Source: Candidatus Falkowiibacteriota bacterium (GTDB lineage: Bacteria; Patescibacteriota; Patescibacteriia; Patescibacteriales; UBA12465). From it: a DNA stretch of 55,420 bases. Under the pieces are notes generated by a model, which searched no databases, was not told the origin of the DNA, and saw only the letters and a list, made by a program, of their open reading frames with translations. Both the position numbers and the translations under genes were made by a program. Position 1 is the first letter of the stretch; the number at the start of each line of letters is the position of its first letter. This document shows, one piece after another, positions 1 through 9,413 of the stretch. Location of the stretch: NCBI GenBank assembly GCA_012800315.1, contig JAAZJO010000015.1, forward strand, positions 1 through 55,420. The letters are read 5' to 3'.

Positions 1-71
1 ACTTTTTATCTGCTTTATCAAAATCTTATTATAAAAAATCAATTTTTCTAATAATATTCTTAATAAAATTT

Positions 72-100
72 ATTATAGAGATAAGCGTTTAAATTGTCAA
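72..100 (-). promoter_or_regulatory. Perfect consensus sigma70 promoter firing out of the left edge
   Basis: Minus strand TTGACA-17 nt-TATAAT. Confidence 0.75.
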
Positions 101-133
101 GAGTTCGCTTTAAAAATAGCCAAAAATCAATAA

Positions 134-2014
134 TTACTCTAAGATTGCTTTAATTCTTCTCACTCCAGCACTAGAAGCTTCTTCTTTTTGAATCTTAAAA
201 TGCCCTAATGTTCCAGTATTTTTTACATGAGGACCACCACAAATCTCTTGAGAAAAAGCACCTTCAATATCAGGTTGCTGATCTGCTTTTAAATGACAAG
301 CGCTATATACTTTTACTTTCTCGCCATACTTAGATTCAAAAACACCCATCGCTCCTCTCTTCTTTGCCTCCTCAAGTGATAATTCTTCACAAATAACTTC
401 ATAATTTTCCGCAATCGCCTGATTAACTAAATCTTCAACTTTTTTTAGTTGCTCGGCAGTCATTTTTTCTGGATGAGAAAAATCAAGACGCAAACGCTCT
501 GCTGTGATATTACTTCCTCGCTGAAAAACATGATCACCTAAAACTTGACGTAAAGCAGCTAATAATAAATGAGCAGCTGTATGCAGCTTAGTAGTCGCCT
601 CACCAGCATCCGCTAAGCCACCTTTAAATTTACCAGCTGCGGCCGTCCGAGAAAGTGCCTGGTGTTTTTTTAACTCTGCCTCAAAACCAGCCCGATCAAT
701 AGTGATGCCATTTTCCTTAGCTAGCTCTTCAGTTATTTCAAAAGGAAAACCGTAACTTTGATATAAATTAAAAGCCGCCACACCATCAATGCCATTAACT
801 GCTATTTTTTTAAACTCCGCTAAACCTTTTTCTAAAGTACGCAAAAACTTTTCTTCTTCTTTTTTAAATTCCGTAAAAATAAATTCTTTATTTTTAACTA
901 ACTCCGGATAAGCAAGAGCATAATCATCAACCACTACTTGAGCAATCTTATCTACCCAGGCTTCTTGAGTGATTCCTAATTGACGACCAAAACGAATCGC
1001 GCGACGCAACAAACGACGAACAATATAGCCTTGATCAGTATTTGAAGGAGCAACTCCCTTATTATCACCAACAATAAAAGTAGCTGCCTTAATATGATCA
1101 GCAATTACTTCAAAACTACGTGTATCTTCCTCATATTTTTTACCAGACAATTCCTCTATCTTAGCAATTATACGACTAAATAAATCACCTTTAAAAATAC
1201 TATCTTTTTCTTGCAAAACCATAGCAATTCTTTCTAGACCACCACCAAAATCAACATTTTTATTTTTTAATTCCTCCCAACCTGCGGCCGTCTTCTTGTA
1301 CTGCATAAATACTGAATTACCAATTTCTAAAAAACGTCCGCAATCACAATTAAGGTGGCAATGAGGTCCAAACTTTGGATCATGTGGTTTGCCGGTATCA
1401 TAAAAAGTTTCACTATCGGGTCCACCTGGTTCACCAATTGTTTCCCCTCGCATCCACCAATTCTTATCTCTATAAGGGAAAATCCTCATGCGACTAAAAT
1501 CTATTTCTTGTCCCGGGCCATCCTCTCCTTTACCAAAAGTAGTTGGTCCTTCTTCGGCTGTAATTCCATATTTAGCAAATAGCTCTTTTAAAACTTTAAT
1601 AGACTCCTCGTCTTTTTCAATTTTTCCATCTTCACTACCAGCATAAACACTTTGATAAACTCTCTGAGGATCTAAACCTAATTCTTCAAACAGAAATTGG
1701 TACCACCAAGTCAACTGTTCAGTTTTAAAATAATCACCAAAGGACCAGTTGCCCAACATCTCAAAAAAAGTATTATGACGCTTATCGCCAACCTCATCAA
1801 TATCATCAGCGCGAAAACATTTTTGGCTATCAACCAAGCGCGAACCAGCGGGATGAGCTTCGCCTAATAAATATGGAATTAAGGGATGCATGCCAGCCGT
1901 AGTAAATAAAACTGTCGGATCATTTTCAGGAATTAAAGAAGCGCTTGAAATAACAGCGTGGCCACGAGCGGCAAAAAAATCTAAATATTTTTGTCTAATT
2001 TCACTTGAAGTCAT
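134..2014 (-). CDS. alaS: Alanyl-tRNA synthetase, short form ending after the editing domain
   Basis: RGHAVISSASLIPENDPTVLFTTAGM, RHNTFFEMLGNWSFGDYFK; editing motifs HTAAH and CGGPH; ends at SAGVRRIKAILE with no C-Ala region. Confidence 0.97.
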   Translation of the reverse strand: MTSSEIRQKYLDFFAARGHAVISSASLIPENDPTVLFTTAGMHPLIPYLLGEAHPAGSRLVDSQKCFRADDIDEVGDKRHNTFFEMLGNWSFGDYFKTEQLTWWYQFLFEELGLDPQRVYQSVYAGSEDGKIEKDEESIKVLKELFAKYGITAEEGPTTFGKGEDGPGQEIDFSRMRIFPYRDKNWWMRGETIGEPGGPDSETFYDTGKPHDPKFGPHCHLNCDCGRFLEIGNSVFMQYKKTAAGWEELKNKNVDFGGGLERIAMVLQEKDSIFKGDLFSRIIAKIEELSGKKYEEDTRSFEVIADHIKAATFIVGDNKGVAPSNTDQGYIVRRLLRRAIRFGRQLGITQEAWVDKIAQVVVDDYALAYPELVKNKEFIFTEFKKEEEKFLRTLEKGLAEFKKIAVNGIDGVAAFNLYQSYGFPFEITEELAKENGITIDRAGFEAELKKHQALSRTAAAGKFKGGLADAGEATTKLHTAAHLLLAALRQVLGDHVFQRGSNITAERLRLDFSHPEKMTAEQLKKVEDLVNQAIAENYEVICEELSLEEAKKRGAMGVFESKYGEKVKVYSACHLKADQQPDIEGAFSQEICGGPHVKNTGTLGHFKIQKEEASSAGVRRIKAILE

Positions 2015-2052
2015 ATAACTTAAACATTATCATTACTAATTATTAACCCATT

Positions 2053-3072
2053 CTATATTACTCTAACTTCCTCCACTAAATCAACCCCAAATTTTTTATT
2101 AACTGCTTTTTTTACTTTCTCAGCTAACGCTAAAATATCTTTAGCTTGGGCGCCACCATGATTAACTAAAATTAAAGCTTGTTTTTCATACATACTCACT
2201 TTGCCAAAACGCTTTCCCTTAAAACCAGCTTGCTCAATTAACCAACCTGAGGGAATCTTAATTTTCTTATTATCACTCTGAAAATATGGCATCTCTGGAT
2301 ATTTTTTCAATAAAGATTTAAATTTTCGCTCGCTGATTTCAATGTTTTTAAAATAAGAACCAGCATTCGGCAGAACTCCGGGATTAGGCAATTTGCTATT
2401 TCTAATGTCAGTAATAACATTAACAATATCACGCAAACATGGTTCAGTTATTTTTCTTTTAGCTAATTCAGTCTTTAAGGGAGCATAAGTTAACTTAAAA
2501 TTAGGCTTCCGACTTAATTTCACCACCACCGAATAAATAAAATACTTCCCTTTTAATTTATTCTTAAAAATACTATCACGATAAGCGAATAAACAATCTG
2601 CTGCCGAAAAAATTTTTTCATGACCAGTTTTAAGATTAATCGCTTTTAAATGATAAAAAACATCTTTTAATTCTACGCCATAAGCACCAATATTTTGAAT
2701 TGGTGCTGCTCCCACTGTGCCATAAATTAAAAACAAATTCTCTAAACCATACAATCCTTGATTAACAGTGAAGTTAACAAACTTCGTCCATGATTCACCG
2801 CCTTTGCCCTCAACTAAAGCATAATCATCATTTTTATCAATAATTTCCATCCCCTTAATCTCATTCTTAATAACTAATCCTTTTATTTTTTGACTAATTA
2901 AAATATTTGAGCCACCCCCGAGAATAAAAATTGGCTGCTTATTTTCTTTGGCCCAAATAATTGCCGCTCTTAAATCTTGTACATTTTTAACAATCACAAA
3001 AAACTCGGCCGCTTGTTTAAGGCGAAAAGTATTAAATGGAGTTAAATCAATATTTTCCTTAATTTTGATCAT
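2053..3072 (-). CDS. murB: UDP-N-acetylenolpyruvoylglucosamine reductase
   Basis: FAD-binding ILGGGSNILIS, QNIGAYGVE, LPNAGSYFKN; adjacent to murC. Confidence 0.95.
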   Translation of the reverse strand: MIKIKENIDLTPFNTFRLKQAAEFFVIVKNVQDLRAAIIWAKENKQPIFILGGGSNILISQKIKGLVIKNEIKGMEIIDKNDDYALVEGKGGESWTKFVNFTVNQGLYGLENLFLIYGTVGAAPIQNIGAYGVELKDVFYHLKAINLKTGHEKIFSAADCLFAYRDSIFKNKLKGKYFIYSVVVKLSRKPNFKLTYAPLKTELAKRKITEPCLRDIVNVITDIRNSKLPNPGVLPNAGSYFKNIEISERKFKSLLKKYPEMPYFQSDNKKIKIPSGWLIEQAGFKGKRFGKVSMYEKQALILVNHGGAQAKDILALAEKVKKAVNKKFGVDLVEEVRVI

Positions 3073-3075
3073 AAA

Positions 3076-4494
3076 TTATTTTTTCTTCAATAAAATATCA
3101 GCCACCCGAAAAATATCCCCCGCGCCCATCAATAACAAAACATCTTGATGATTTAGTTTCTTTTTTAAATATGTAGCTACTTGTGGGATGGTGGCAATAG
3201 CCTTCACTTTTTGCTTTATTCCCTGTTGCTGATTATGCTCTTTTATCTTTTTAGCTAATTGAGCGCTAGATACACCACCCTGTTTTTCACGGGCTGAACC
3301 ATAAATATCTAAAATAATCAGCTCATCAGTTAAAGCAAAACTAGTTACAAAATCTTTAAACAAAGCCTTAGTTCTAGTAAAAGTATGAGGATGAAAAACG
3401 GTAATTAAATTTTTCCTTTGTTCGCGTGCCCTAATCGCTTCTAAAGTAGCCTTTATTTCTGTTGGATGATGGGCATAATCATCAATAATCAAAGCTCCTT
3501 TATATTTCCCTAACACCTGGGCGCGCCGTTCTGTGCCTTGGAAACTGCCCAAATATTTTTTGATATCCGATAGTGAAACTCCAAGCACGCGACTAGCCGC
3601 AATAACTGCTAAAGCATTAAAAACATTATGTTTGCCCCAAAGACTAATTTTAAACTCTCCCCAATCATTAACGGAAAAATATTGATAACCATTTTTTATT
3701 TTTAAATTAGTCGCTAAATAATTAACCGTGGGCACAGTAGCCTCAGTATCAGCTACATCATAAGTAATCACCGGTCCACCACTATATTTTTTTATTTTAC
3801 TTATTTCCTGATCGCGATTATTAATTACTAAAAAACCAGTCGGCGAAATTTTCTTAATAAAATCAGCAAAAACCTTTGTATAAGCCGCTTGATTCGGAAA
3901 AAAATCTGGATGATCAAATTCAATATTATTTAAAACTACGCCCCAAGGTTGAAAATATTGTAATTTATTTTGATATTCATCAACCTCTGCTATAAAATAC
4001 TTTGACTGACCCAATAAACTACTACCATTAAACTGGGGCACTCGTGAACCAACTAAAACATTCGGTGATTTACCCGCCTGTTGTAAAACATAACCCAGCC
4101 AAGCAGAAGTAGTGGTCTTGCCATGACTACCACAAACAGCAATGCCACGATAATCATTAAACACTCGCCCCAGAGCTTCAGCATAAGAAATCACGGCAAC
4201 TTTCCTAAAACGCTCCGGATTATTCTTAATCATGGCCATTTCCGGATTATTGCTGGCAGAAAAAGCTGAAGAATAAATAATTACATCTAAGTGAGCAGGA
4301 ATATTTTTCTCGGCAAAAGGCGAAAAAACTTTTATTTTTTCCTTCTTCAAAACCTGATCCGTTAAAAATGTGTCCACAATATCAGAGCCAGAAACATTAT
4401 TTCCCTTCTCCTTCAAAAACTGAGCCAACATGGTCATGCCCACCCCCTTAATGCCAATAAAATAAATATTCTTTTTTTTAATCTGCTTCTTCAT
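3076..4494 (-). CDS. murC: UDP-N-acetylmuramate--L-alanine ligase
   Basis: YFIGIKGVGMTMLA, VCGSHGKTTTSAWLG, IIDDYAHHPTEI. Confidence 0.97.
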   Translation of the reverse strand: MKKQIKKKNIYFIGIKGVGMTMLAQFLKEKGNNVSGSDIVDTFLTDQVLKKEKIKVFSPFAEKNIPAHLDVIIYSSAFSASNNPEMAMIKNNPERFRKVAVISYAEALGRVFNDYRGIAVCGSHGKTTTSAWLGYVLQQAGKSPNVLVGSRVPQFNGSSLLGQSKYFIAEVDEYQNKLQYFQPWGVVLNNIEFDHPDFFPNQAAYTKVFADFIKKISPTGFLVINNRDQEISKIKKYSGGPVITYDVADTEATVPTVNYLATNLKIKNGYQYFSVNDWGEFKISLWGKHNVFNALAVIAASRVLGVSLSDIKKYLGSFQGTERRAQVLGKYKGALIIDDYAHHPTEIKATLEAIRAREQRKNLITVFHPHTFTRTKALFKDFVTSFALTDELIILDIYGSAREKQGGVSSAQLAKKIKEHNQQQGIKQKVKAIATIPQVATYLKKKLNHQDVLLLMGAGDIFRVADILLKKK

Positions 4495-5617
4495 TATTTT
4501 TATAATTAATAATTTTCCAAATAATGGCCGTTATGTTTTCTGCTCCAGCTGGTTTCATGCTTTGAGAAATATTATCACTTAACTCCGCTCTTAGTTTTTC
4601 ATTCTCTAAAACAGTTTTTATTTCTGCACTTAAACTTTTTGCTGATAACTGTTCCTGATCTAAGACAATTGCTGCTTTTTTATCTCTAAAAAAATCAGCA
4701 TTATCTTCTTGGTGGGAATGCGGTATGGGAATAAGAATAGCTGGTTTAGCATAAAAAGCAATTTCCGTTAAAGCGCTTAAACCACAGCGCGAGACAATTA
4801 AATCAGCTGCTCTCAATAAATTAATAAACTCCTTACTCTCCACAAATTCAATCGCTTGATAGCTACCAATAAATTGCTCTAATTCAGGTTTTATTTTTTT
4901 AGCTATTTCTGGATGCTTGCCTTGGCCAGTTAAATTAATAATCTGGCAAAAAGACAAGAGATTTGGTAAAGCTTCGGCAACTAAATCATTAATTACTGAG
5001 GCACCAGTGCCACCACCAGTGACTAAAACAAAAGGTAAATCTGGCTTTAAATTATATTTCTCCCTAATCTTAATTACATCTTCTGAGGCAAAGAAATTTT
5101 TAGTTGGATTGCCCGTTAAAACAGCTTTTGGCCCATAGTCAACCAATGATTTTTCAAAAGTAACCGTAATTACTCGGGCTAAAGGAGCCATTAGTTTATT
5201 AGCTAATCCTGGGCGAATATCTTGTTGATGAACTAAAACGGGAATTTTATAAAAAGCAGCCGCCCACACCAAAGGCACCGCCACAAAACTACCGGCTGTC
5301 ACAATAATCGCGGGGCGCTCTTGTCGCAAAAGAGAAAAAGACTTTAAAAAAGCAAAAAATATCTTAAAAATATCTAAAATATTATGTACTGAAAAATAGC
5401 GTCGCCATTTACCACTAGGTAAAGAAAGATATTTTATTTGACTAGAAAAATTAGCAAGCATCTTTCTCTCTACCCCATTTTTTGTTCCCACAAAAACAAT
5501 TTCTAAATTCTTATCTTCTTTTAACAACTCCTCAGCGACCACTAATAGAGGCGTCACCGAGCCGCCCGTTCCGCCACCGGCCAGCATAATTTTTCTATTG
5601 TTCTTTTTTTCTGACAT
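4478..5617 (-). CDS. murG: UDP-N-acetylglucosamine--undecaprenyl-pyrophosphoryl-MurNAc-pentapeptide GlcNAc transferase
   Basis: MLAGGGTGGSVTPLL, VTGGGTGASVIND, SRCGLSALTEIAFYAKPAILIPIPHSHQEDNA; overlaps murC by 17 nt. Confidence 0.96.
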   Translation of the reverse strand: MSEKKNNRKIMLAGGGTGGSVTPLLVVAEELLKEDKNLEIVFVGTKNGVERKMLANFSSQIKYLSLPSGKWRRYFSVHNILDIFKIFFAFLKSFSLLRQERPAIIVTAGSFVAVPLVWAAAFYKIPVLVHQQDIRPGLANKLMAPLARVITVTFEKSLVDYGPKAVLTGNPTKNFFASEDVIKIREKYNLKPDLPFVLVTGGGTGASVINDLVAEALPNLLSFCQIINLTGQGKHPEIAKKIKPELEQFIGSYQAIEFVESKEFINLLRAADLIVSRCGLSALTEIAFYAKPAILIPIPHSHQEDNADFFRDKKAAIVLDQEQLSAKSLSAEIKTVLENEKLRAELSDNISQSMKPAGAENITAIIWKIINYKNNEEAD

Positions 5618-5631
5618 GATTGTGTTATAAA

Positions 5632-6792
5632 TTAATATCGCCGACTAGTTGTTTTAGTCTGTTTACTGATATTAACCAATATTCCGATAGCTATCAAGTT
5701 AGCTAAAACCGCCGAGCCACCAGAAGAAATAAGCGGCAAAGGAACACCAGTCATCGGAATAAGATTAATCATTCCACCAATATTTAAAAATGTTTGTACC
5801 GCTAACCAAGTAACCACTCCAACCGCTAAAGTGCTACCAAAAATATCTGGCGCATCACGGGCAATCAATAAACCCCGATAAAAAATAAATAAGTATAAAA
5901 GAATTAATAACGTACTAGGAATAAAGCCAATCTCTTCAGCAATAATCGGAAAAATTGAATCCCCCCAAACTTCCGGTAAATACATAAATTTCTGACGACT
6001 CTGTCCTAAACCACGACCAAACCAACCACCAGAACCAACTGCAATTAATGATTGATTAATCTGGTAGCATTTATCTTGAGCACTATAACTAGGATCTTTT
6101 AAGCACATGAAACGATCAGATTTATAATCATCTATATTGTTCATACTCAGTACGGCCAACAAAGTTAAAGCCGCCACCATGCCAACTAAAAAAAGATGGA
6201 AAATTTTTCCACCTCCGACAAAAAAAACAACAACTGAGGTGAAGACAATAATAAATAAGGTGCCTAAATCAGGCTGCATAATCATTAAGGCACTAATGAC
6301 TCCCAAAATCAATAAAAAAGGAGCAATCCCGCCAGAAAAACTATTTAAATTATCTTTTTTTGCCTCTAACCAGGTAGCTAAATAAATTAAAAAAGATAAT
6401 TTTACAAACTCTGATGGCTGAAAAGACATGCCAAAAATATTAATCCAACTTCTAGCTGTCCCATACTCAGAACGTAAACCGGGTATAAAAACTAAAAGCA
6501 ATAAAACAATAGAGGCTAAAAGAAAAAAGCCAGCAAACTTTTTCCAAATATGATAATCAATTTTAGAAACTAAGAAAAAAACTAACAATGAAATAAGCAC
6601 CCAAACAAGTTGACGAACAAAATAATGATAAGTATTGCCAAAGCGTGAATAAGAAACTATCCAGGAAGCGCTAAAAAGCATCACTAAACCAAAAACAAGT
6701 AAAACAAAAACAGCTGAAAGCAAACTTTTATCAGCTTCATGTTCGCCAGAGCGAGGAGCAAATATTTTTCTTTTTAACCGGCCCAAAGCCAT
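5632..6792 (-). CDS. ftsW: SEDS family peptidoglycan glycosyltransferase FtsW/RodA-like
   Basis: Polytopic; FQPSEFVKLSFLIYLA, MQPDLGT, PLISSGGSA. Confidence 0.93.
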   Translation of the reverse strand: MALGRLKRKIFAPRSGEHEADKSLLSAVFVLLVFGLVMLFSASWIVSYSRFGNTYHYFVRQLVWVLISLLVFFLVSKIDYHIWKKFAGFFLLASIVLLLLVFIPGLRSEYGTARSWINIFGMSFQPSEFVKLSFLIYLATWLEAKKDNLNSFSGGIAPFLLILGVISALMIMQPDLGTLFIIVFTSVVVFFVGGGKIFHLFLVGMVAALTLLAVLSMNNIDDYKSDRFMCLKDPSYSAQDKCYQINQSLIAVGSGGWFGRGLGQSRQKFMYLPEVWGDSIFPIIAEEIGFIPSTLLILLYLFIFYRGLLIARDAPDIFGSTLAVGVVTWLAVQTFLNIGGMINLIPMTGVPLPLISSGGSAVLANLIAIGILVNISKQTKTTSRRY

Positions 6793-6813
6793 AAAAATAA
6801 ACTTTTACCCAAC

Positions 6814-7863
6814 TTAAAAATTTCTGTCCAGTAAGAAAATAATTAATCCAATAACCGCGCCAAAAGCAGCAATAATCCAAAAACGCATTACCACTTTAGC
6901 TTCCGTCCAGCCAATAGCTTGAAAATGATGATGAATTGGCGCTGACAGAAAAACTTTCTTTTTAAATACCCGCTTAGAAAAAACTTGAATTAAAACCGAC
7001 AATGACTCAATAACAAAAATAATTCCAATCGGAATAAGTAATAAGGCACTATTAGTTAGCATGGCAATAATGCCTAGAGTAATCCCTAAACTCATTGAAC
7101 CAGTATCGCCCATATAGAAACGGGCGGGTGGAATATTAAACCATAAAAAAGCAACTAAGGCGCCAATTATCACGCCGCAAAAAGTTGCTAAATCATAACG
7201 TCCTTGTGTAAAAGCAATAACTGCATACGATAAAAAAGCAACTAGCAGGGTGCCTCCCGCCAAACCATCTAGACCATCTGTTTCATTAACAGAAAAGGCA
7301 GTAGCTACAATAATAAAAATAAATAAAGGAATATACCAAGCCCCAATTTCAAAATTGCCCAAAAAAGGAATATGAAAAACTGTCCAATCTAGCTTAAAAT
7401 AAAACCACAAAGCACAAACAGTGGCAATAAAGGTAAAAATAAATAAACGATGACGTAGCTTTAGGCCACCGCCGCCCAACACTCCCTTGCCCCTAATATC
7501 TAACCAATCATCAAACAAGCCAATTATAGCTGTAAAAATCAATGCACCTAAAGGCAGCAAAGTTTCTGAGCGAGATAAAAAGTTTAAATGTTTAAAAAGA
7601 GTATCTGGAAAAATATCAGCTAAAAAAGAAAATAAAAAAATAAGAAGCAACAAAGTTCCCCAGATTAAAATCCCGCCCATTGTCGGCGTTCCCTCTTTAG
7701 CGGCATGTAACTTGCTAAAAATCGGAGTTTCACCATTATTTCTTATCCGCTTCCCTAATTTATATTTATATAAAAAGTGAGTAAGCAATGGCGTAAACAA
7801 AGCAGCCACCACAAAGGCAATCGTGGCGAAAAACAAAACTTTAATCAAATAAAACTCCAACAT
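6814..7863 (-). CDS. mraY: Phospho-N-acetylmuramoyl-pentapeptide-transferase
   Basis: GTPTMGGILIW, NETDGLDGLAGG, FYMGDTGSMSLG, SAPIHHHFQ. Confidence 0.96.
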   Translation of the reverse strand: MLEFYLIKVLFFATIAFVVAALFTPLLTHFLYKYKLGKRIRNNGETPIFSKLHAAKEGTPTMGGILIWGTLLLLIFLFSFLADIFPDTLFKHLNFLSRSETLLPLGALIFTAIIGLFDDWLDIRGKGVLGGGGLKLRHRLFIFTFIATVCALWFYFKLDWTVFHIPFLGNFEIGAWYIPLFIFIIVATAFSVNETDGLDGLAGGTLLVAFLSYAVIAFTQGRYDLATFCGVIIGALVAFLWFNIPPARFYMGDTGSMSLGITLGIIAMLTNSALLLIPIGIIFVIESLSVLIQVFSKRVFKKKVFLSAPIHHHFQAIGWTEAKVVMRFWIIAAFGAVIGLIIFLLDRNF

Positions 7864-7868
7864 AAAAA

Positions 7869-8282
7869 TTAACGAAAATTAATTAAATAAACCGATAAAA
7901 GCGCTATACAGAGAAAAGCGCCAAAAACATTAGCCGCGCCCAAAAAATAATGAACAAAAATCTTAAAATTATTATCTTTACGTAAGCTAGCTAAAATTAT
8001 TAAATTAACTAAAGAAACCACTAAACCAAGTAAGGGATAAAGATAAATTTGTGCCCGATCAGCAACTAAATCAATACCAAAATTAATATTATAATGAAGT
8101 ATCACTAACTCTGTACTTAAACTACGATAAATAAACCAAGCCTGCAGCCACGCCAAAACCTGCCAAAAGACCATTAAAGCAAGATAAATACGACTAGCAG
8201 TTAAGCGAAAAATAGCAGAAAAGGATTGTTTTATATTCTCTAAAATAGAATAAAAACGGGCATAAAAACTAGAATAAGACAT
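7869..8282 (-). CDS. Hypothetical membrane protein, first gene of the mraY operon
   Basis: 137 aa with several hydrophobic helices; 5 nt from mraY; no recognised family. Confidence 0.75.
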   Translation of the reverse strand: MSYSSFYARFYSILENIKQSFSAIFRLTASRIYLALMVFWQVLAWLQAWFIYRSLSTELVILHYNINFGIDLVADRAQIYLYPLLGLVVSLVNLIILASLRKDNNFKIFVHYFLGAANVFGAFLCIALLSVYLINFR

Positions 8283-8344
8283 AAAAATACAAAAATAAAA
8301 TTTATAGCGACTCGTAACGCCTCTAAATACTGCTTAATATAATT

Positions 8345-8359
8345 ATTTTAACATATTTT
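8345..8359 (-). promoter_or_regulatory. Possible extended -10 promoter for the mraY operon
   Basis: Minus strand AAAATATGTTAAAAT (TGnTAAAAT). Confidence 0.45.
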
Positions 8360-8393
8360 ATAATAATATAAAATAAGCTATAATAATAGTATT

Positions 8394-9413
8394 ATGAGTA
8401 AAAAAATTATATCTAATATTTTTAATTATGCCTCCCAAGAAGGAGCAAAAGACATCATAATTGAAAAATTACCTAAAAAAATAAATATTAATTACCTCTT
8501 CCCTGATAAAGAGACTCGTTCTTTTAGCTTGCCAGCTAAACTAGAGGAGGATTTTCGTAAAAACCTCCAAAAAGTCCTTGCTCTTGCTCCAGACGATTTA
8601 GTGACTCAAAAATATTGTAAACTAAAAAATAAAACTGGGTATTTTAATTTTTATTTAACCATTCTTTCTTCTGCTGACGGCGACCGCCTCATTATTAACT
8701 TAATTCCAAAAAAACAAAAACTTTTTAGTCTCAGGCAATTAGGACTAAAAAGCAGTGATGTAAAAGCTCTTCAAGCAGCCGCTCAACGCCATTCTGGTTT
8801 AATTTTAATCAGCTCGCCTGATAATCAGGGAAAAAGCTCTACCCTCTACGCTCTTCTGCGGGAAATAGATGCTTTTAACCGTAGTTCTTATTTTCTGGGA
8901 GAAAGCTTTGAACACTATCTTGATGGAATTAATTATTTAGCTGATACTAAAAATAATTGGAACAAAGTTTTAGATCTTGATTCTGATGTGATTATTACTG
9001 AAATAACCCAAGAAAAAAGTTTATACAATGCTTTTCTAGCTGCTTCTTCTGGTCGCCTAGTTCTAGCAACGATTAAAGCTAATTCTGTCTGGGAAGTAAT
9101 GCTCACCGTTTTAAGGCTAAACTTACCCTTAACCTTAAAACTTAATAGTTTACTTTTAATAACTGGGCAACGGATTGTTCCTTTAAAAAGAACGAAATCA
9201 AAATCAACTAGAAAAAAAATTAACAACCGCCAAGACATTGGCCTGTTTGAAGTTTTAAATATCTCTCCGGCAATCAAGAAGTTTATTATAAAAAAAGAAA
9301 AAGATAAAAAGAAAGAAAATTTCTGGGAAGATTTAGTCCGTTTAGCTCTAAAAACTGGTTATGAACCGCTCAGTTATGATAAAAAGAGTAAAATTAAAAA
9401 TGGAGTTATATGA
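8394..9413 (+). CDS. Divergent GspE/PilB-like type II/IV secretion ATPase (possibly degenerate)
   Basis: GLILISSPDNQGKSSTLYALLREI aligns with GspE Walker A; SDVIITEI, AASSGRLVLATIKAN, LLLITGQRIVPLKR match downstream GspE landmarks. Confidence 0.75.
   Translation: MSKKIISNIFNYASQEGAKDIIIEKLPKKININYLFPDKETRSFSLPAKLEEDFRKNLQKVLALAPDDLVTQKYCKLKNKTGYFNFYLTILSSADGDRLIINLIPKKQKLFSLRQLGLKSSDVKALQAAAQRHSGLILISSPDNQGKSSTLYALLREIDAFNRSSYFLGESFEHYLDGINYLADTKNNWNKVLDLDSDVIITEITQEKSLYNAFLAASSGRLVLATIKANSVWEVMLTVLRLNLPLTLKLNSLLLITGQRIVPLKRTKSKSTRKKINNRQDIGLFEVLNISPAIKKFIIKKEKDKKKENFWEDLVRLALKTGYEPLSYDKKSKIKNGVI

Noticed and set aside
134-2014. Short alaS as a frameshifted pseudogene
   Set aside because: The frame ends cleanly at a domain boundary and no C-Ala remnant is evident in the 133 nt downstream; also consistent with small-genome AlaRS forms.
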